From Bacillota bacterium (lineage in GTDB: Bacteria > Bacillota_I > Bacilli_A > RF39 > UBA660): a DNA stretch of 11,008 nt. A program made the translations under genes and the position numbers. Positions 1 through 6,848 of this stretch are shown in pieces. The stretch is from assembly GCA_018381595.1 (NCBI GenBank), contig JAGZRP010000012.1, positions 1 to 11,008 on the forward strand. The letters run 5' to 3'. Each line of letters starts with the position of its first letter. Positions within the stretch are counted from its first letter, which is position 1. The notes beneath the pieces were generated by a model, which saw only the letters and a list, made by a program, of their open reading frames with translations, ran no database searches and was not told the DNA's origin.

Positions 1-1215
1 AATCGTACAGATAGGAAAATTGTATTCTACCACAACAAAGTTATCGTTCAAGATGATAAATATAGTACGCTTTTAACACAAATGATGTCAGGATTACAAG
101 AAATTAAAACATTTAATATGGTTTCAAAATTAAAAGCAAAATTAAATTTAATTCAAAATCGTTTTACAAAAATGTATGGTATCAAAAGAGATTATTTTAC
201 AACACGAGATAATGACGTAGAGATTATTACCTATACATTTCGTTTTCTTTTATATGTCTTATTAATTTATTTATTGGGAATTGGAAAAGTAGATGTCAGT
301 ATTTTAGTGTTAATGATTTCTTATCATGAATCATTGGTTTCTTATATTAATAAACTGATTAGTTCTACTTCTGTAATTAGGGAAACAAATATATCAGTTA
401 ACAGGGTAAACGATATTTTAAATTATAGTTCTGAAAGTATTGGTTATGGTAATTTAGACACCAACGATATTTATGGAAATATTGAATTTAAGAATGTTTC
501 TTTAACCATTAAAAATAAGCAAGTATTAAAAGATATTAATCTAAAAGTTGATCATAATGAAGTTGTTGCAATTGTCGGAGAAACGGGTAGTGGGAAGTCA
601 ATGATATTTAATTTGTTATTGCGCTTATGGAAACCTACCAGTGGAAAAATCACCTTAGATAATATAAATATTTATGATTTTTCTAAAAAAGTTTATACAC
701 AAAATGTTTCCATTGCGAATCAAAAACCATTTATCTTTAATATGAGTATTCGTAAGAATTTAGATTTTGTTGATGAAGATATTGAGAATCAGAAAGAAGC
801 TTGTAAAAAAGCAGGAATTCATGATTTTATAGAATCTCTTCCTAATGGATATCAAACCATTTTAAGAGAAAATGGTAGCAATATTTCAGGTGGTCAAAAA
901 CAGATGATTTCCATTGCTAGAACGATTTTATCTGATGCTGAAGTATTATTGTTAGACGATATTACAACATCCCTAGACCCAGATACTGCTAAGTTAGTTC
1001 CAAAATTAATTGATAATCTAAAAAAGGATCATACCATAATTATGATAACGAAAAAACCTGATTTAATGAAACAAGCTGATAAAATTGTAATACTAGATAA
1101 AGGAAGCATTGTCGCGGTTGGAACACACCAAAAACTATTAGAAACAAACGAAATTTACCAAGTACTACAATCTAGAAAATCACCAAGTAGAATTGGGGTG
1201 TTTGATAATGATTAA
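1..1215 (+). CDS. ABC exporter half-transporter, degenerate subunit (5' partial)
   Basis: The reading frame is open from base 1, so the gene begins upstream; the first in-frame ATG (82) lies inside the transmembrane domain and is not the start. The 404 visible residues (numbered from base 1) hold the end of an ABC exporter membrane domain, including a hydrophobic segment near 80-107, then a complete nucleotide-binding domain. Visible motifs are Walker A GETGSGKS (193-200), Q-loop Gln241, signature SGGQ (296-299) and Walker B ending LLLDD (Asp319, Asp320). The catalytic Glu is replaced by Asp320, the switch His by Lys351 (TKKP instead of THKP), and the A-loop aromatic by Ile170. By family knowledge these mark the degenerate partner of a heterodimeric exporter (BmrCD, LmrCD or TM287/288 type). 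The partner overlaps it by 8 bases downstream. The substrate cannot be read from the sequence. Confidence 0.93.
   Translation, partial: NRTDRKIVFYHNKVIVQDDKYSTLLTQMMSGLQEIKTFNMVSKLKAKLNLIQNRFTKMYGIKRDYFTTRDNDVEIITYTFRFLLYVLLIYLLGIGKVDVSILVLMISYHESLVSYINKLISSTSVIRETNISVNRVNDILNYSSESIGYGNLDTNDIYGNIEFKNVSLTIKNKQVLKDINLKVDHNEVVAIVGETGSGKSMIFNLLLRLWKPTSGKITLDNINIYDFSKKVYTQNVSIANQKPFIFNMSIRKNLDFVDEDIENQKEACKKAGIHDFIESLPNGYQTILRENGSNISGGQKQMISIARTILSDAEVLLLDDITTSLDPDTAKLVPKLIDNLKKDHTIIMITKKPDLMKQADKIVILDKGSIVAVGTHQKLLETNEIYQVLQSRKSPSRIGVFDND
1195..1200 (+). promoter_or_regulatory. Ribosome binding site choosing the second ABC start
   Basis: GGGGTG lies 7 bases before the ATG at 1208, inside the end of the previous gene. 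It supports that ATG rather than the in-frame TTG at 1193, which has no Shine-Dalgarno sequence at a useful distance. Confidence 0.5.
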
Positions 1216-2914
1216 AAGATATTGGAATCTGGTAAAAAAGTATTTTACGCTCGGTGCGAGCAATAAAAAATTATTATTTCATTTATTTTTCTCTTCTTTG
1301 GTAAAAGTAACATCCTTTTTATTGATTCCATTCATGGCATCTAAAATTGTTTCTTTTGCAACCAATCAAGATTTATATCAAACTTTAATGTATTCTTTCT
1401 ATTTTTTAATTTGTAGTTTTATTTATATCATGTGTCATCACTATAATTTTGTTGCTTATAAAAATAATTCGATTTATACACATAATAAATTCCAGCAATT
1501 AATATTAGATAAAGTGACATCACTGGATGAGAATTTCACATCGAATATGCCAACTTCTTATATTATAAATACAGCTTACAATGATGTTGGAGAAGTCATG
1601 CAGATACCAGATCAATTTTTTGATGCTATTACAGGTGTTATTAGTATTGTGATTGCCTGGGGAATCTTATTATCTGTACATGCTTCTATTGGCGTTGTAG
1701 CAATTGTATTAACATTAATTTCCATCTATACCATTGGTAAATTAATGAAGCGTCGTGAATATCATTATGCAAGACAAAGAAAACACGAAGATAGCATTTC
1801 TGGTTTGATCGGGCAAGTATTAGATGGAAACAAAGAAATTCAAGCATTTGATATGAAAGATGATTTAAATAATTATTTAGAAATTGATAAGAAAAAATGG
1901 AAAACAGATTACTTTCAGACTAGAAAATATATTGACCGAATGTTTGTATTAGTTCCAGCTTTTTTAGGACTAGGAAAAATTTGTGCATACATCATACTAA
2001 TTGTTTTGATTTTACAAGGAAAATATGAAGTAGCTACTTTAGTATTGGTTATTGGGTATTATGAAAATATTGAAAAAGAATTTGATAACACTTTAGATCG
2101 ACTGTATAAATTATCAGAAAATGCGACAAGGGTAGATAGAATTTATAAAATTTTAAATTATAAGAATAAAAATATGCTTACGTTTGGTGATAATCCTACT
2201 GATGATATCAAAGGAAAAATTGAGTTCAAGCATGTTTCTTTTACCTATGAAAAACAAGAAGTGATGAAAAATATTACTTTTACAATTGAACCTAAGACTT
2301 TTACTGCAATTGTTGGAAAAAGTGGGAGTGGGAAATCAACTATTTTTCGTCTATTGTTAAGATTATATAAAGCAGAACAGGGTGAAATTTTACTTGATGA
2401 TGAAAGTATTTATGATTATACAAAAGAAATATATTCTAGCAATGTTTCTATTGTAACGCAAAAGCCATTTATTTTTGATATGAGTATTCAGGAAAATTTA
2501 AGTTTGGTAGATTCAAATCATGAACATCAAATAGAAGCCTGTAAAAAAGCAGGAATTCATGATTATATTATGAGTTTAAAAGATGGTTATAAAACAAAAC
2601 TAGTAAGTGATGCAGAAAATATATCTGCTGGACAAAAACAATTAATTGCTCTTGCTAGAACGTTACTATCGAAATCAGAAGTTCTATTATTTGATGAAGT
2701 AACTTCTTCATTAGATGTAAATACTTCAAAACAAATCATGGAAATATTAAAGGAATTAAAAAAAGATCATACTATTTTAATGATTACCCATAAACCATCA
2801 TTAATGAAACTTGCAGATGAAATTATTGTAATTGATCATGGAAAAATGGTAGGAAGAGGAACTCACCAAGAACTTATGAAAAATAATCAACATTATCAAG
2901 TATTACAAAAATAG
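1208..2914 (+). CDS. ABC exporter half-transporter, catalytic subunit
   Basis: A 568-residue ABC exporter half-transporter in the usual membrane-domain then ATPase order, normal in length for the family. Hydrophobic segments lie near residues 22-45, 60-77, 140-158, 160-178, 246-268 and 275-286. The ATPase domain has A-loop Tyr347, Walker A GKSGSGKS (370-377), Q-loop Gln418, Walker B LLFDE with catalytic Glu497 and switch His528 (ITHKP). Its signature is SAGQ (473-476) instead of SGGQ, and the X-loop before it is poor. It therefore has a complete set of catalytic residues but a weakened signature, the opposite of the upstream gene, as expected for the second half of an asymmetric heterodimer. 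The ATG overlaps the previous stop by 8 bases, implying translational coupling. A terminator follows. Substrate unknown; a multidrug or peptide exporter is possible. Confidence 0.95.
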   Translation: MIKRYWNLVKKYFTLGASNKKLLFHLFFSSLVKVTSFLLIPFMASKIVSFATNQDLYQTLMYSFYFLICSFIYIMCHHYNFVAYKNNSIYTHNKFQQLILDKVTSLDENFTSNMPTSYIINTAYNDVGEVMQIPDQFFDAITGVISIVIAWGILLSVHASIGVVAIVLTLISIYTIGKLMKRREYHYARQRKHEDSISGLIGQVLDGNKEIQAFDMKDDLNNYLEIDKKKWKTDYFQTRKYIDRMFVLVPAFLGLGKICAYIILIVLILQGKYEVATLVLVIGYYENIEKEFDNTLDRLYKLSENATRVDRIYKILNYKNKNMLTFGDNPTDDIKGKIEFKHVSFTYEKQEVMKNITFTIEPKTFTAIVGKSGSGKSTIFRLLLRLYKAEQGEILLDDESIYDYTKEIYSSNVSIVTQKPFIFDMSIQENLSLVDSNHEHQIEACKKAGIHDYIMSLKDGYKTKLVSDAENISAGQKQLIALARTLLSKSEVLLFDEVTSSLDVNTSKQIMEILKELKKDHTILMITHKPSLMKLADEIIVIDHGKMVGRGTHQELMKNNQHYQVLQK

Positions 2915-2920
2915 AAGTGG

Positions 2921-2954
2921 AAAGGAAAGAAAACAAAATGCTTTCCTTTTTTTC
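2921..2954 (+). terminator. Rho-independent terminator after ABC pair
   Basis: AAAGGAAAG (2921-2929) pairs perfectly with CTTTCCTTT (2941-2949) around an 11-base loop and runs into a T-run. It starts 7 bases after the stop of the second ABC gene and ends that operon. Confidence 0.85.
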
Positions 2955-2965
2955 TTGAAAAACAT

Positions 2966-2985
2966 TGTTTTACCTGAGTAAAACA
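2966..2985. promoter_or_regulatory. Perfect palindrome, possible operator
   Basis: TGTTTTAC (2966-2973) and GTAAAACA (2978-2985) form an 8-base perfect inverted repeat with a CTGA spacer. It lies 13 bases upstream of the proposed -35 of the next operon. No T-run follows, so it is not a second terminator. A repressor or activator site is an inference from shape and position. Confidence 0.45.
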
Positions 2986-2998
2986 GACAAAAGAATAG

Positions 2999-3027
2999 TT
3001 GTGTTATCCAACTTTTTATGTTATAAT
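2999..3027 (+). promoter_or_regulatory. Promoter of the DUF1292/coiled-coil operon
   Basis: A perfect -10 box TATAAT (3022-3027) sits 17 bases after a partial -35, TTGTGT (2999-3004). Transcription would start near 3034, leaving a short leader that carries the AGGAGG site of the first gene. Confidence 0.7.
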
Positions 3028-3044
3028 TTATTACAAGAGTGAAA

Positions 3045-3050
3045 AGGAGG
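3045..3050 (+). promoter_or_regulatory. Strong ribosome binding site setting the start at 3059
   Basis: A perfect AGGAGG is placed 8 bases before ATG 3059. The frame is open further upstream to a GTG-like start at 2999-3001 or nearby, but that stretch holds the promoter and so cannot be translated from it. The start is therefore 3059. Confidence 0.85.
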
Positions 3051-3058
3051 ACAGCTGT

Positions 3059-3388
3059 ATGGCTAAAAAGGAAGAAACATTGAAATCAATTAAGGTAATG
3101 GAACCAAAAGGAATGGTAATTACTGAGATTGATAAATTAAATATAACGGATGAAACGGGTAATAAAAGAGAAGCGGATGTATTATTACATTTTGAAATGG
3201 GAGATCCTAAAAAAGAGTATATTATTTATACGTTTAATGAAAAAGATGACAAAGATATGGTTATCATCTATACTTCAATTGTAGAAACCAATGGAGAAAA
3301 AGTAAGTTTAGTTGGAATTGAAGACCAAGAAGAATGGGCAAAAATTAAAGATGTAATCCGTGAAGCAATTAAAGCAAGCAAGGAGTGA
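3059..3388 (+). CDS. DUF1292 domain small protein
   Basis: A 109-residue soluble acidic/basic protein with no signal peptide or membrane segment. Residues about 25-105 match the pattern I associate with DUF1292 (YrzB-like) proteins of Bacillota: an Asp/Glu-rich strand with TDETGNKREADVLLHF, then the KEYIIYTF strand, then MVIIYTSIV, and a final EDQEEWAKIKDVIREAI helix. The biochemical role of the family is not established. It is the first gene of an operon: the Shine-Dalgarno site of the coiled-coil gene overlaps its TGA stop and the gap is 5 bases, so the two are almost certainly co-translated. Family DUF1292 members often sit beside ruvX/alaS in Bacillota; here the context is different, which makes the partner gene of interest. 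Confidence 0.78.
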   Translation: MAKKEETLKSIKVMEPKGMVITEIDKLNITDETGNKREADVLLHFEMGDPKKEYIIYTFNEKDDKDMVIIYTSIVETNGEKVSLVGIEDQEEWAKIKDVIREAIKASKE

Positions 3389-3393
3389 TATAA

Positions 3394-5853
3394 ATGGAAG
3401 AAACAGCAAAGGGAGTAAATACAGACGGAATGTATACAGAAGCACAACAGAAATTAATGGACAGATTGTCTGAAATGGCAGGAAGTCCGGAAGCTGCAAC
3501 AGAAGAAGATTTTATAAGAGCAATGGGAGAAGTAGAAGTACCTGTTGAAAATTATGAAGAACGTCTTCGTGAATTTACAGATGTAGCAGATAATCTAGGT
3601 TTTTATAATCTAGGGGCAAAACTCAGTGAACAAGCAAAGGCGATTAATCGTATTTCTGAACAAGTACAAGGAAAATCAGTAGAAGAAGCAGCTAAAGTAC
3701 TTGCAAATGATAGTGAATTAAAAAGTGAATTTGGCCAAGAAGATCTAGACAGCCTTATTAAGATTAGTTTTGGTGGTAATGAAAGTTACAGTGAAAAAGA
3801 TGTTGATAAAATTGTTGATTTAATTCATAGAAATGAATTAAATCGTAATTCAACACAACAACAAGCAAAACCAATCGAGGAAGATTTGAATACAGAACCT
3901 ATTGTAGTAGCAGAGACTTTGAATGCAGATGCAAATTCAAAAGATCCAAAGCATCCAATCAAAGTACCAGAGAATGCTGCTGATAAGTTAGTTTATATGG
4001 AAGTGTCGGAAAAAGAAGAACTATATAATGAATTAAAAAAAGCATTTAAAGCGACAAAACATCATAAATCAGATAATCGCATTTTTTCTCTTGCTAAGTT
4101 TGGTGAAAATTCTTTAAAAAATTATTTAAAAGATCGTGAATCTTCTATTATTGAATATCAAAAGTTAATTGAACGATTAGAAAACATAAAAAATCCTACA
4201 TCTAAAACAAATAAGATGATAAAAAAGGCAAAGAAATGTATGGAACAAGAAGAAAATCTAAAAAGAAATGTTGAGATTGCTTTAGAAGAAAAAAATGGTA
4301 TCAAGACAAGGAAGGAATTAAGTGCACAAAATGAGCAAGTTTCAAGAGTAAAAAAACTTTGGAACGGATTAAAAATACAGAAGTCAAAAACTGCTTCATT
4401 AAAACGTTACTATAATATGAAAAAAGAAACTAAAGCTTTAAAAAACTCAGTGGAAGATTTAGAAAACAGTATTAATAGCGTTTTAAATAGTTTAAAAGAG
4501 AAAAATATTAAAACGCTTGCTCATGAAGAGCAAATGGCAGAGGTAATAGAAAGATTAATTTCTGACCTTGAAAAAGAAACTCCTGATTTAGTGAAAGATT
4601 TAAAGAAAAAATATGAAACTGAAATTTCTCCAGAAATTGAAAACAAAAAAATTCTTAATGAATTTAATCAAAAATTGGAGGTGGTTCGCCTTGCTCTTCC
4701 TGGTTTGAACAGCTCAATTAGTGCTTTAGAAACACTACAACAACAATTGGAAGAAATTTTGAATCTAGTTCCAGCTACTGAATTTAATTCAGAAGCAAAA
4801 ATTTATTCTGGAGATTACATCCATTTTGCTGTAACTAGGAAGAAAAATAATTTGAATAAGGCAATTCAGGAAAGCCTTTCAAAATTAGGAAAGACTCAAG
4901 AGAAAGAACAACCAAATGATGAACCAAGTAAAGAGGAGCAATCATCAAATCCTGAAGATGAACCTAGTAAAGAAGAACCATTACCAAATCCTGAAGGTGA
5001 GCCAAGTAAGGAAGAACAATTATCAAATTCTTTCGAAAAACCAGAAAAAGATAAAGAGGAATCAAATGATGGGAATCATCAAGAATACAACAAAGAAGTT
5101 GAAAGAATGAAAGCATTGTTGCTAGACCAACAGCAAAAAGTTCAATCAGCGATTCAAAAAATCAAAGAACAAGAAGAAATTAATCATTCATTGACAGAGC
5201 AATTAGCAGAAGCAAAAGCGCAACAATCTACTCAAAATATGGAAAATACATTTGCAGTGGATACAACACAATTAGAACAAAAATATACTTATGAAGTGAA
5301 TGGATTAAATAAAAAATTAAGTTCTATTGATTCAGAGTTAAATCGTTGTCAAAAACTAGCAGACTTTTACTTAGATGGTACGCAATTTGAAAAATTAATT
5401 GAAGATAATAAAGAATATACAATATATTTGGAAAATGTAACACCAGAAGAGCGTAAAGCAATGATTACAGAATGGAGTAATCAATATGCCCGTGAAGTAA
5501 ATCAACCAAAAATTGAACAAATGAATCATAATATTTCAAAGTTAGAAAATGAAAAGAAACAAGTAGAGTTTGAAATAAAGCAAAAAGAAATTGAACATAA
5601 GAAAAAAATTGCTGCAGAAAAAGAAGCAAAATTGAAATTAGCTCAAAAACAATTAGAACAAGAAAAACAACAAATTTATGCAGAAGAGCTTGAAGCACAA
5701 AAGCAAGCAGTGCAAAGTGAAATTAAAGCAAGACAAGAAGTATTAAAAAATAATTATGACATTCATGAAGCAGTACAATTAGCAAATCAAATCATTGATA
5801 ATCAACCGCTTGCATTGCCAAATGATTTAGAAAGTAATAATAAAACAAGATAA
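3394..5853 (+). CDS. Large coiled-coil protein of unknown function
   Basis: I do not recognise a family for this 819-residue protein. It has no signal peptide or membrane segment, so it is probably cytoplasmic. Four parts can be seen: an N-terminal, mostly helical part (1-165) with many Glu/Asp; a Lys/Glu-rich helical part (about 205-500) that looks like coiled coil with breaks; an acidic, Pro/Ser-rich linker (about 503-562) holding three 13-residue repeats; and a long, highly charged C-terminal coiled coil (about 563-795) with stretches of Glu, Lys and Gln. The two Cys are far apart. The start is set by AGGAG overlapping the previous stop. A structural, scaffold or cytoskeleton-like role is only an inference from shape; a tape-measure or SMC-like protein is unlikely because there are no phage genes and no ATPase motifs. 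Confidence 0.85.
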   Translation: MEETAKGVNTDGMYTEAQQKLMDRLSEMAGSPEAATEEDFIRAMGEVEVPVENYEERLREFTDVADNLGFYNLGAKLSEQAKAINRISEQVQGKSVEEAAKVLANDSELKSEFGQEDLDSLIKISFGGNESYSEKDVDKIVDLIHRNELNRNSTQQQAKPIEEDLNTEPIVVAETLNADANSKDPKHPIKVPENAADKLVYMEVSEKEELYNELKKAFKATKHHKSDNRIFSLAKFGENSLKNYLKDRESSIIEYQKLIERLENIKNPTSKTNKMIKKAKKCMEQEENLKRNVEIALEEKNGIKTRKELSAQNEQVSRVKKLWNGLKIQKSKTASLKRYYNMKKETKALKNSVEDLENSINSVLNSLKEKNIKTLAHEEQMAEVIERLISDLEKETPDLVKDLKKKYETEISPEIENKKILNEFNQKLEVVRLALPGLNSSISALETLQQQLEEILNLVPATEFNSEAKIYSGDYIHFAVTRKKNNLNKAIQESLSKLGKTQEKEQPNDEPSKEEQSSNPEDEPSKEEPLPNPEGEPSKEEQLSNSFEKPEKDKEESNDGNHQEYNKEVERMKALLLDQQQKVQSAIQKIKEQEEINHSLTEQLAEAKAQQSTQNMENTFAVDTTQLEQKYTYEVNGLNKKLSSIDSELNRCQKLADFYLDGTQFEKLIEDNKEYTIYLENVTPEERKAMITEWSNQYAREVNQPKIEQMNHNISKLENEKKQVEFEIKQKEIEHKKKIAAEKEAKLKLAQKQLEQEKQQIYAEELEAQKQAVQSEIKARQEVLKNNYDIHEAVQLANQIIDNQPLALPNDLESNNKTR
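4918..5034 (+). repeat. Three tandem 39-base repeats in the coiled-coil gene
   Basis: Three consecutive 13-codon units (4918-4956, 4957-4995, 4996-5034) encode variants of D/G-E-P-S-K-E-E followed by Q/P, two variable residues, N and P-E or S-F. They remain in frame and vary mainly at third positions and in the middle, so they look like a flexible linker that grows or shrinks by whole units. Confidence 0.85.
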
Positions 5854-5893
5854 ACTGTATAAAAACAAAATAATAATCAATATTAAAAATAAT

Positions 5894-5900
5894 GAGGTGA
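5894..5900 (+). promoter_or_regulatory. Extended ribosome binding site for the small membrane protein
   Basis: GAGGTGA, continued by TC, matches an extended anti-Shine-Dalgarno complement and stands 4 bases before ATG 5905. The same GGTGA-plus-short-spacer arrangement recurs at 6398 and 9540. Confidence 0.7.
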
Positions 5901-5904
5901 TCCT

Positions 5905-6345
5905 ATGAAAAAAATTACTTCATTATTTTTTTTGTTTTTGGTAGTAGGGATGTTTTTTGTAATAAATACAAAGAAAGAGACAAACGTAAATTCTGTTGTA
6001 AATTATGTCAGTGAAAAAAATCATATCTTATCATATCAAATTGATACATCTCGTATTCGTTTAACGACAAGAACCATCTCCAAATGGATAGATGAATCAA
6101 AATTTCAAATCCTTAAAATCTTTGATGGAGAACATGATTTTCGAGTGAATGGAGATACCATGAAAAGGTTAGAAAATAGAATGATTTTATTTTATGAAGA
6201 AAATGGTCTTGATGATAAAAAATTGAATGCAATGTTACATGGAATACCAATTATTTCTTTGGAAATATCCGCAGATGAGCAAAATATAAAAAAACTAATG
6301 AAACAATATCCGATATTGGAATTCGAAAAGATAACTTATTCATAA
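5905..6345 (+). CDS. Small membrane-anchored or secreted protein, unknown function
   Basis: A 146-residue protein that I do not recognise. It starts MKKI, followed by a hydrophobic stretch (about residues 5-20) that can act as a signal anchor or signal peptide. There is no lipobox Cys, so it is not a lipoprotein. The rest is a charged, soluble-looking domain of mixed strand/helix character that would lie outside the membrane. It follows the coiled-coil gene by 51 bases with no terminator and no convincing promoter between them, so it is probably the third gene of that operon. It ends in tandem TAA TAA stops that sit in the loop side of the downstream terminator. Confidence 0.75.
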   Translation: MKKITSLFFLFLVVGMFFVINTKKETNVNSVVNYVSEKNHILSYQIDTSRIRLTTRTISKWIDESKFQILKIFDGEHDFRVNGDTMKRLENRMILFYEENGLDDKKLNAMLHGIPIISLEISADEQNIKKLMKQYPILEFEKITYS

Positions 6346-6365
6346 TAAATTATCTTTTTTTGTTT
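6326..6365 (+). terminator. Terminator overlapping the end of the small membrane protein gene
   Basis: AAAAGATAA (6326-6334) pairs with TTATCTTTT (6350-6358), and inside it TTATT (6336-6340) pairs with AATAA (6344-6348) after one C/A mismatch, leaving a three-base loop. A T-rich tail follows. The 5' arm and the stop codons are part of the same hairpin, so the terminator is partly inside the coding sequence. Confidence 0.75.
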
Positions 6366-6391
6366 TATTCCTTTAAAATTAATAGTATAAT
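6363..6391 (+). promoter_or_regulatory. Promoter of the NfeD/SPFH/CPBP operon
   Basis: A perfect -10 TATAAT (6386-6391) lies 18 bases before the ATG at 6409. The best -35 at 17 bases spacing is TTTTAT (6363-6368), which is weak, so this promoter may depend on another factor. It overlaps the T-tail of the preceding terminator. Confidence 0.6.
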
Positions 6392-6397
6392 GTGAGT

Positions 6398-6404
6398 AGG
6401 TGAT
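6398..6404 (+). promoter_or_regulatory. Ribosome binding site choosing ATG 6409
   Basis: AGGTGAT precedes ATG 6409 by about 4 bases. The in-frame GTG at 6400 is part of this site and would have no ribosome binding site of its own, so 6409 is preferred. Confidence 0.65.
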
Positions 6405-6408
6405 AATT

Positions 6409-6819
6409 ATGTTTTATGTTTGGCTGATTGTTGTTATTGCGTTAGCAATTATTGAAGCAGCGACTGTGAATCTAACTACAATTTGGTTCGTAATCAGTGG
6501 TATTGTTTCATTATTTCTATCATTTTCTGTAGATAATATCTTTATTCAATTTTTCGTCTTTGTCGTTGGAGGAATCATTCTTCTATTTAGTACGAGACCA
6601 TTTTTGAAAAAATGGATGTCAGTTCCAAAAGAAAGTACAAACTTTGATAGAATTATTGGAATGGAAGGAATCGTAACAGAAGAAATTCAGAAGAATCAAC
6701 CTGGAGAAGTAAAAGTAGATGGAAAATATTGGACAGCAATGAGTCATCAATCACTAAAAATTGGTGAGGTGGTTCAAATTAAAGAAATTAATGGCGTAAA
6801 ACTAATCGTTGAAAAGTAA
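6409..6819 (+). CDS. NfeD family membrane protein (short form)
   Basis: A 136-residue protein of the short NfeD type. Two to three hydrophobic segments fill residues 1-61. The C-terminal part (about 82-136) has the OB-fold pattern of NfeD: a Gly-Met-Glu-Gly-Ile-Val start, the VDGKYWTAMS core strand, LKIGEVV, then a final LIVEK strand. By family knowledge short NfeD proteins act as partners of SPFH/slipin proteins in membrane microdomains and carry no protease domain, unlike the long form. Here the slipin gene follows at once (29-base gap with GAGGAGG), confirming the pairing. Its own promoter and the terminator upstream make it the first gene of a three-gene unit. Confidence 0.9.
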   Translation: MFYVWLIVVIALAIIEAATVNLTTIWFVISGIVSLFLSFSVDNIFIQFFVFVVGGIILLFSTRPFLKKWMSVPKESTNFDRIIGMEGIVTEEIQKNQPGEVKVDGKYWTAMSHQSLKIGEVVQIKEINGVKLIVEK

Positions 6820-6848
6820 TTCACCAGATATTTGAGGAGGAAAGAAGT

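Noticed and set aside
82..84. ATG as the start of the first ABC gene
   Set aside because: The frame is open upstream to base 1 and the residues before it align with the membrane domain of the second subunit, so the gene is truncated by the window.
2999..3058. N-terminal extension of the DUF1292 gene
   Set aside because: It covers the -35 and -10 boxes of the promoter and lacks a ribosome site, while AGGAGG sets the start at 3059.
3308..3499. Open frame on the minus strand
   Set aside because: It is antisense to the end of the DUF1292 gene and the start of the coiled-coil gene, with no ribosome site and a composition explained by the complement of Glu/Lys-rich codons.
4916..5110. Open frame in another phase within the coiled-coil gene
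   Set aside because: Its repeated sequence is only the shifted reading of the 39-base repeats; there is no separate start signal.
5465..5698. Minus-strand open frame rich in Leu and Phe
   Set aside because: It is the complement of a Lys/Glu/Gln-rich coiled coil, which always looks hydrophobic in reverse; no promoter or ribosome site.
5815..5843. Possible promoter TTGCCA with TAATAA before the gene at 5905
   Set aside because: The -35 is good but the -10 is poor, and it lies in coding sequence; the gene can be read from the operon promoter.
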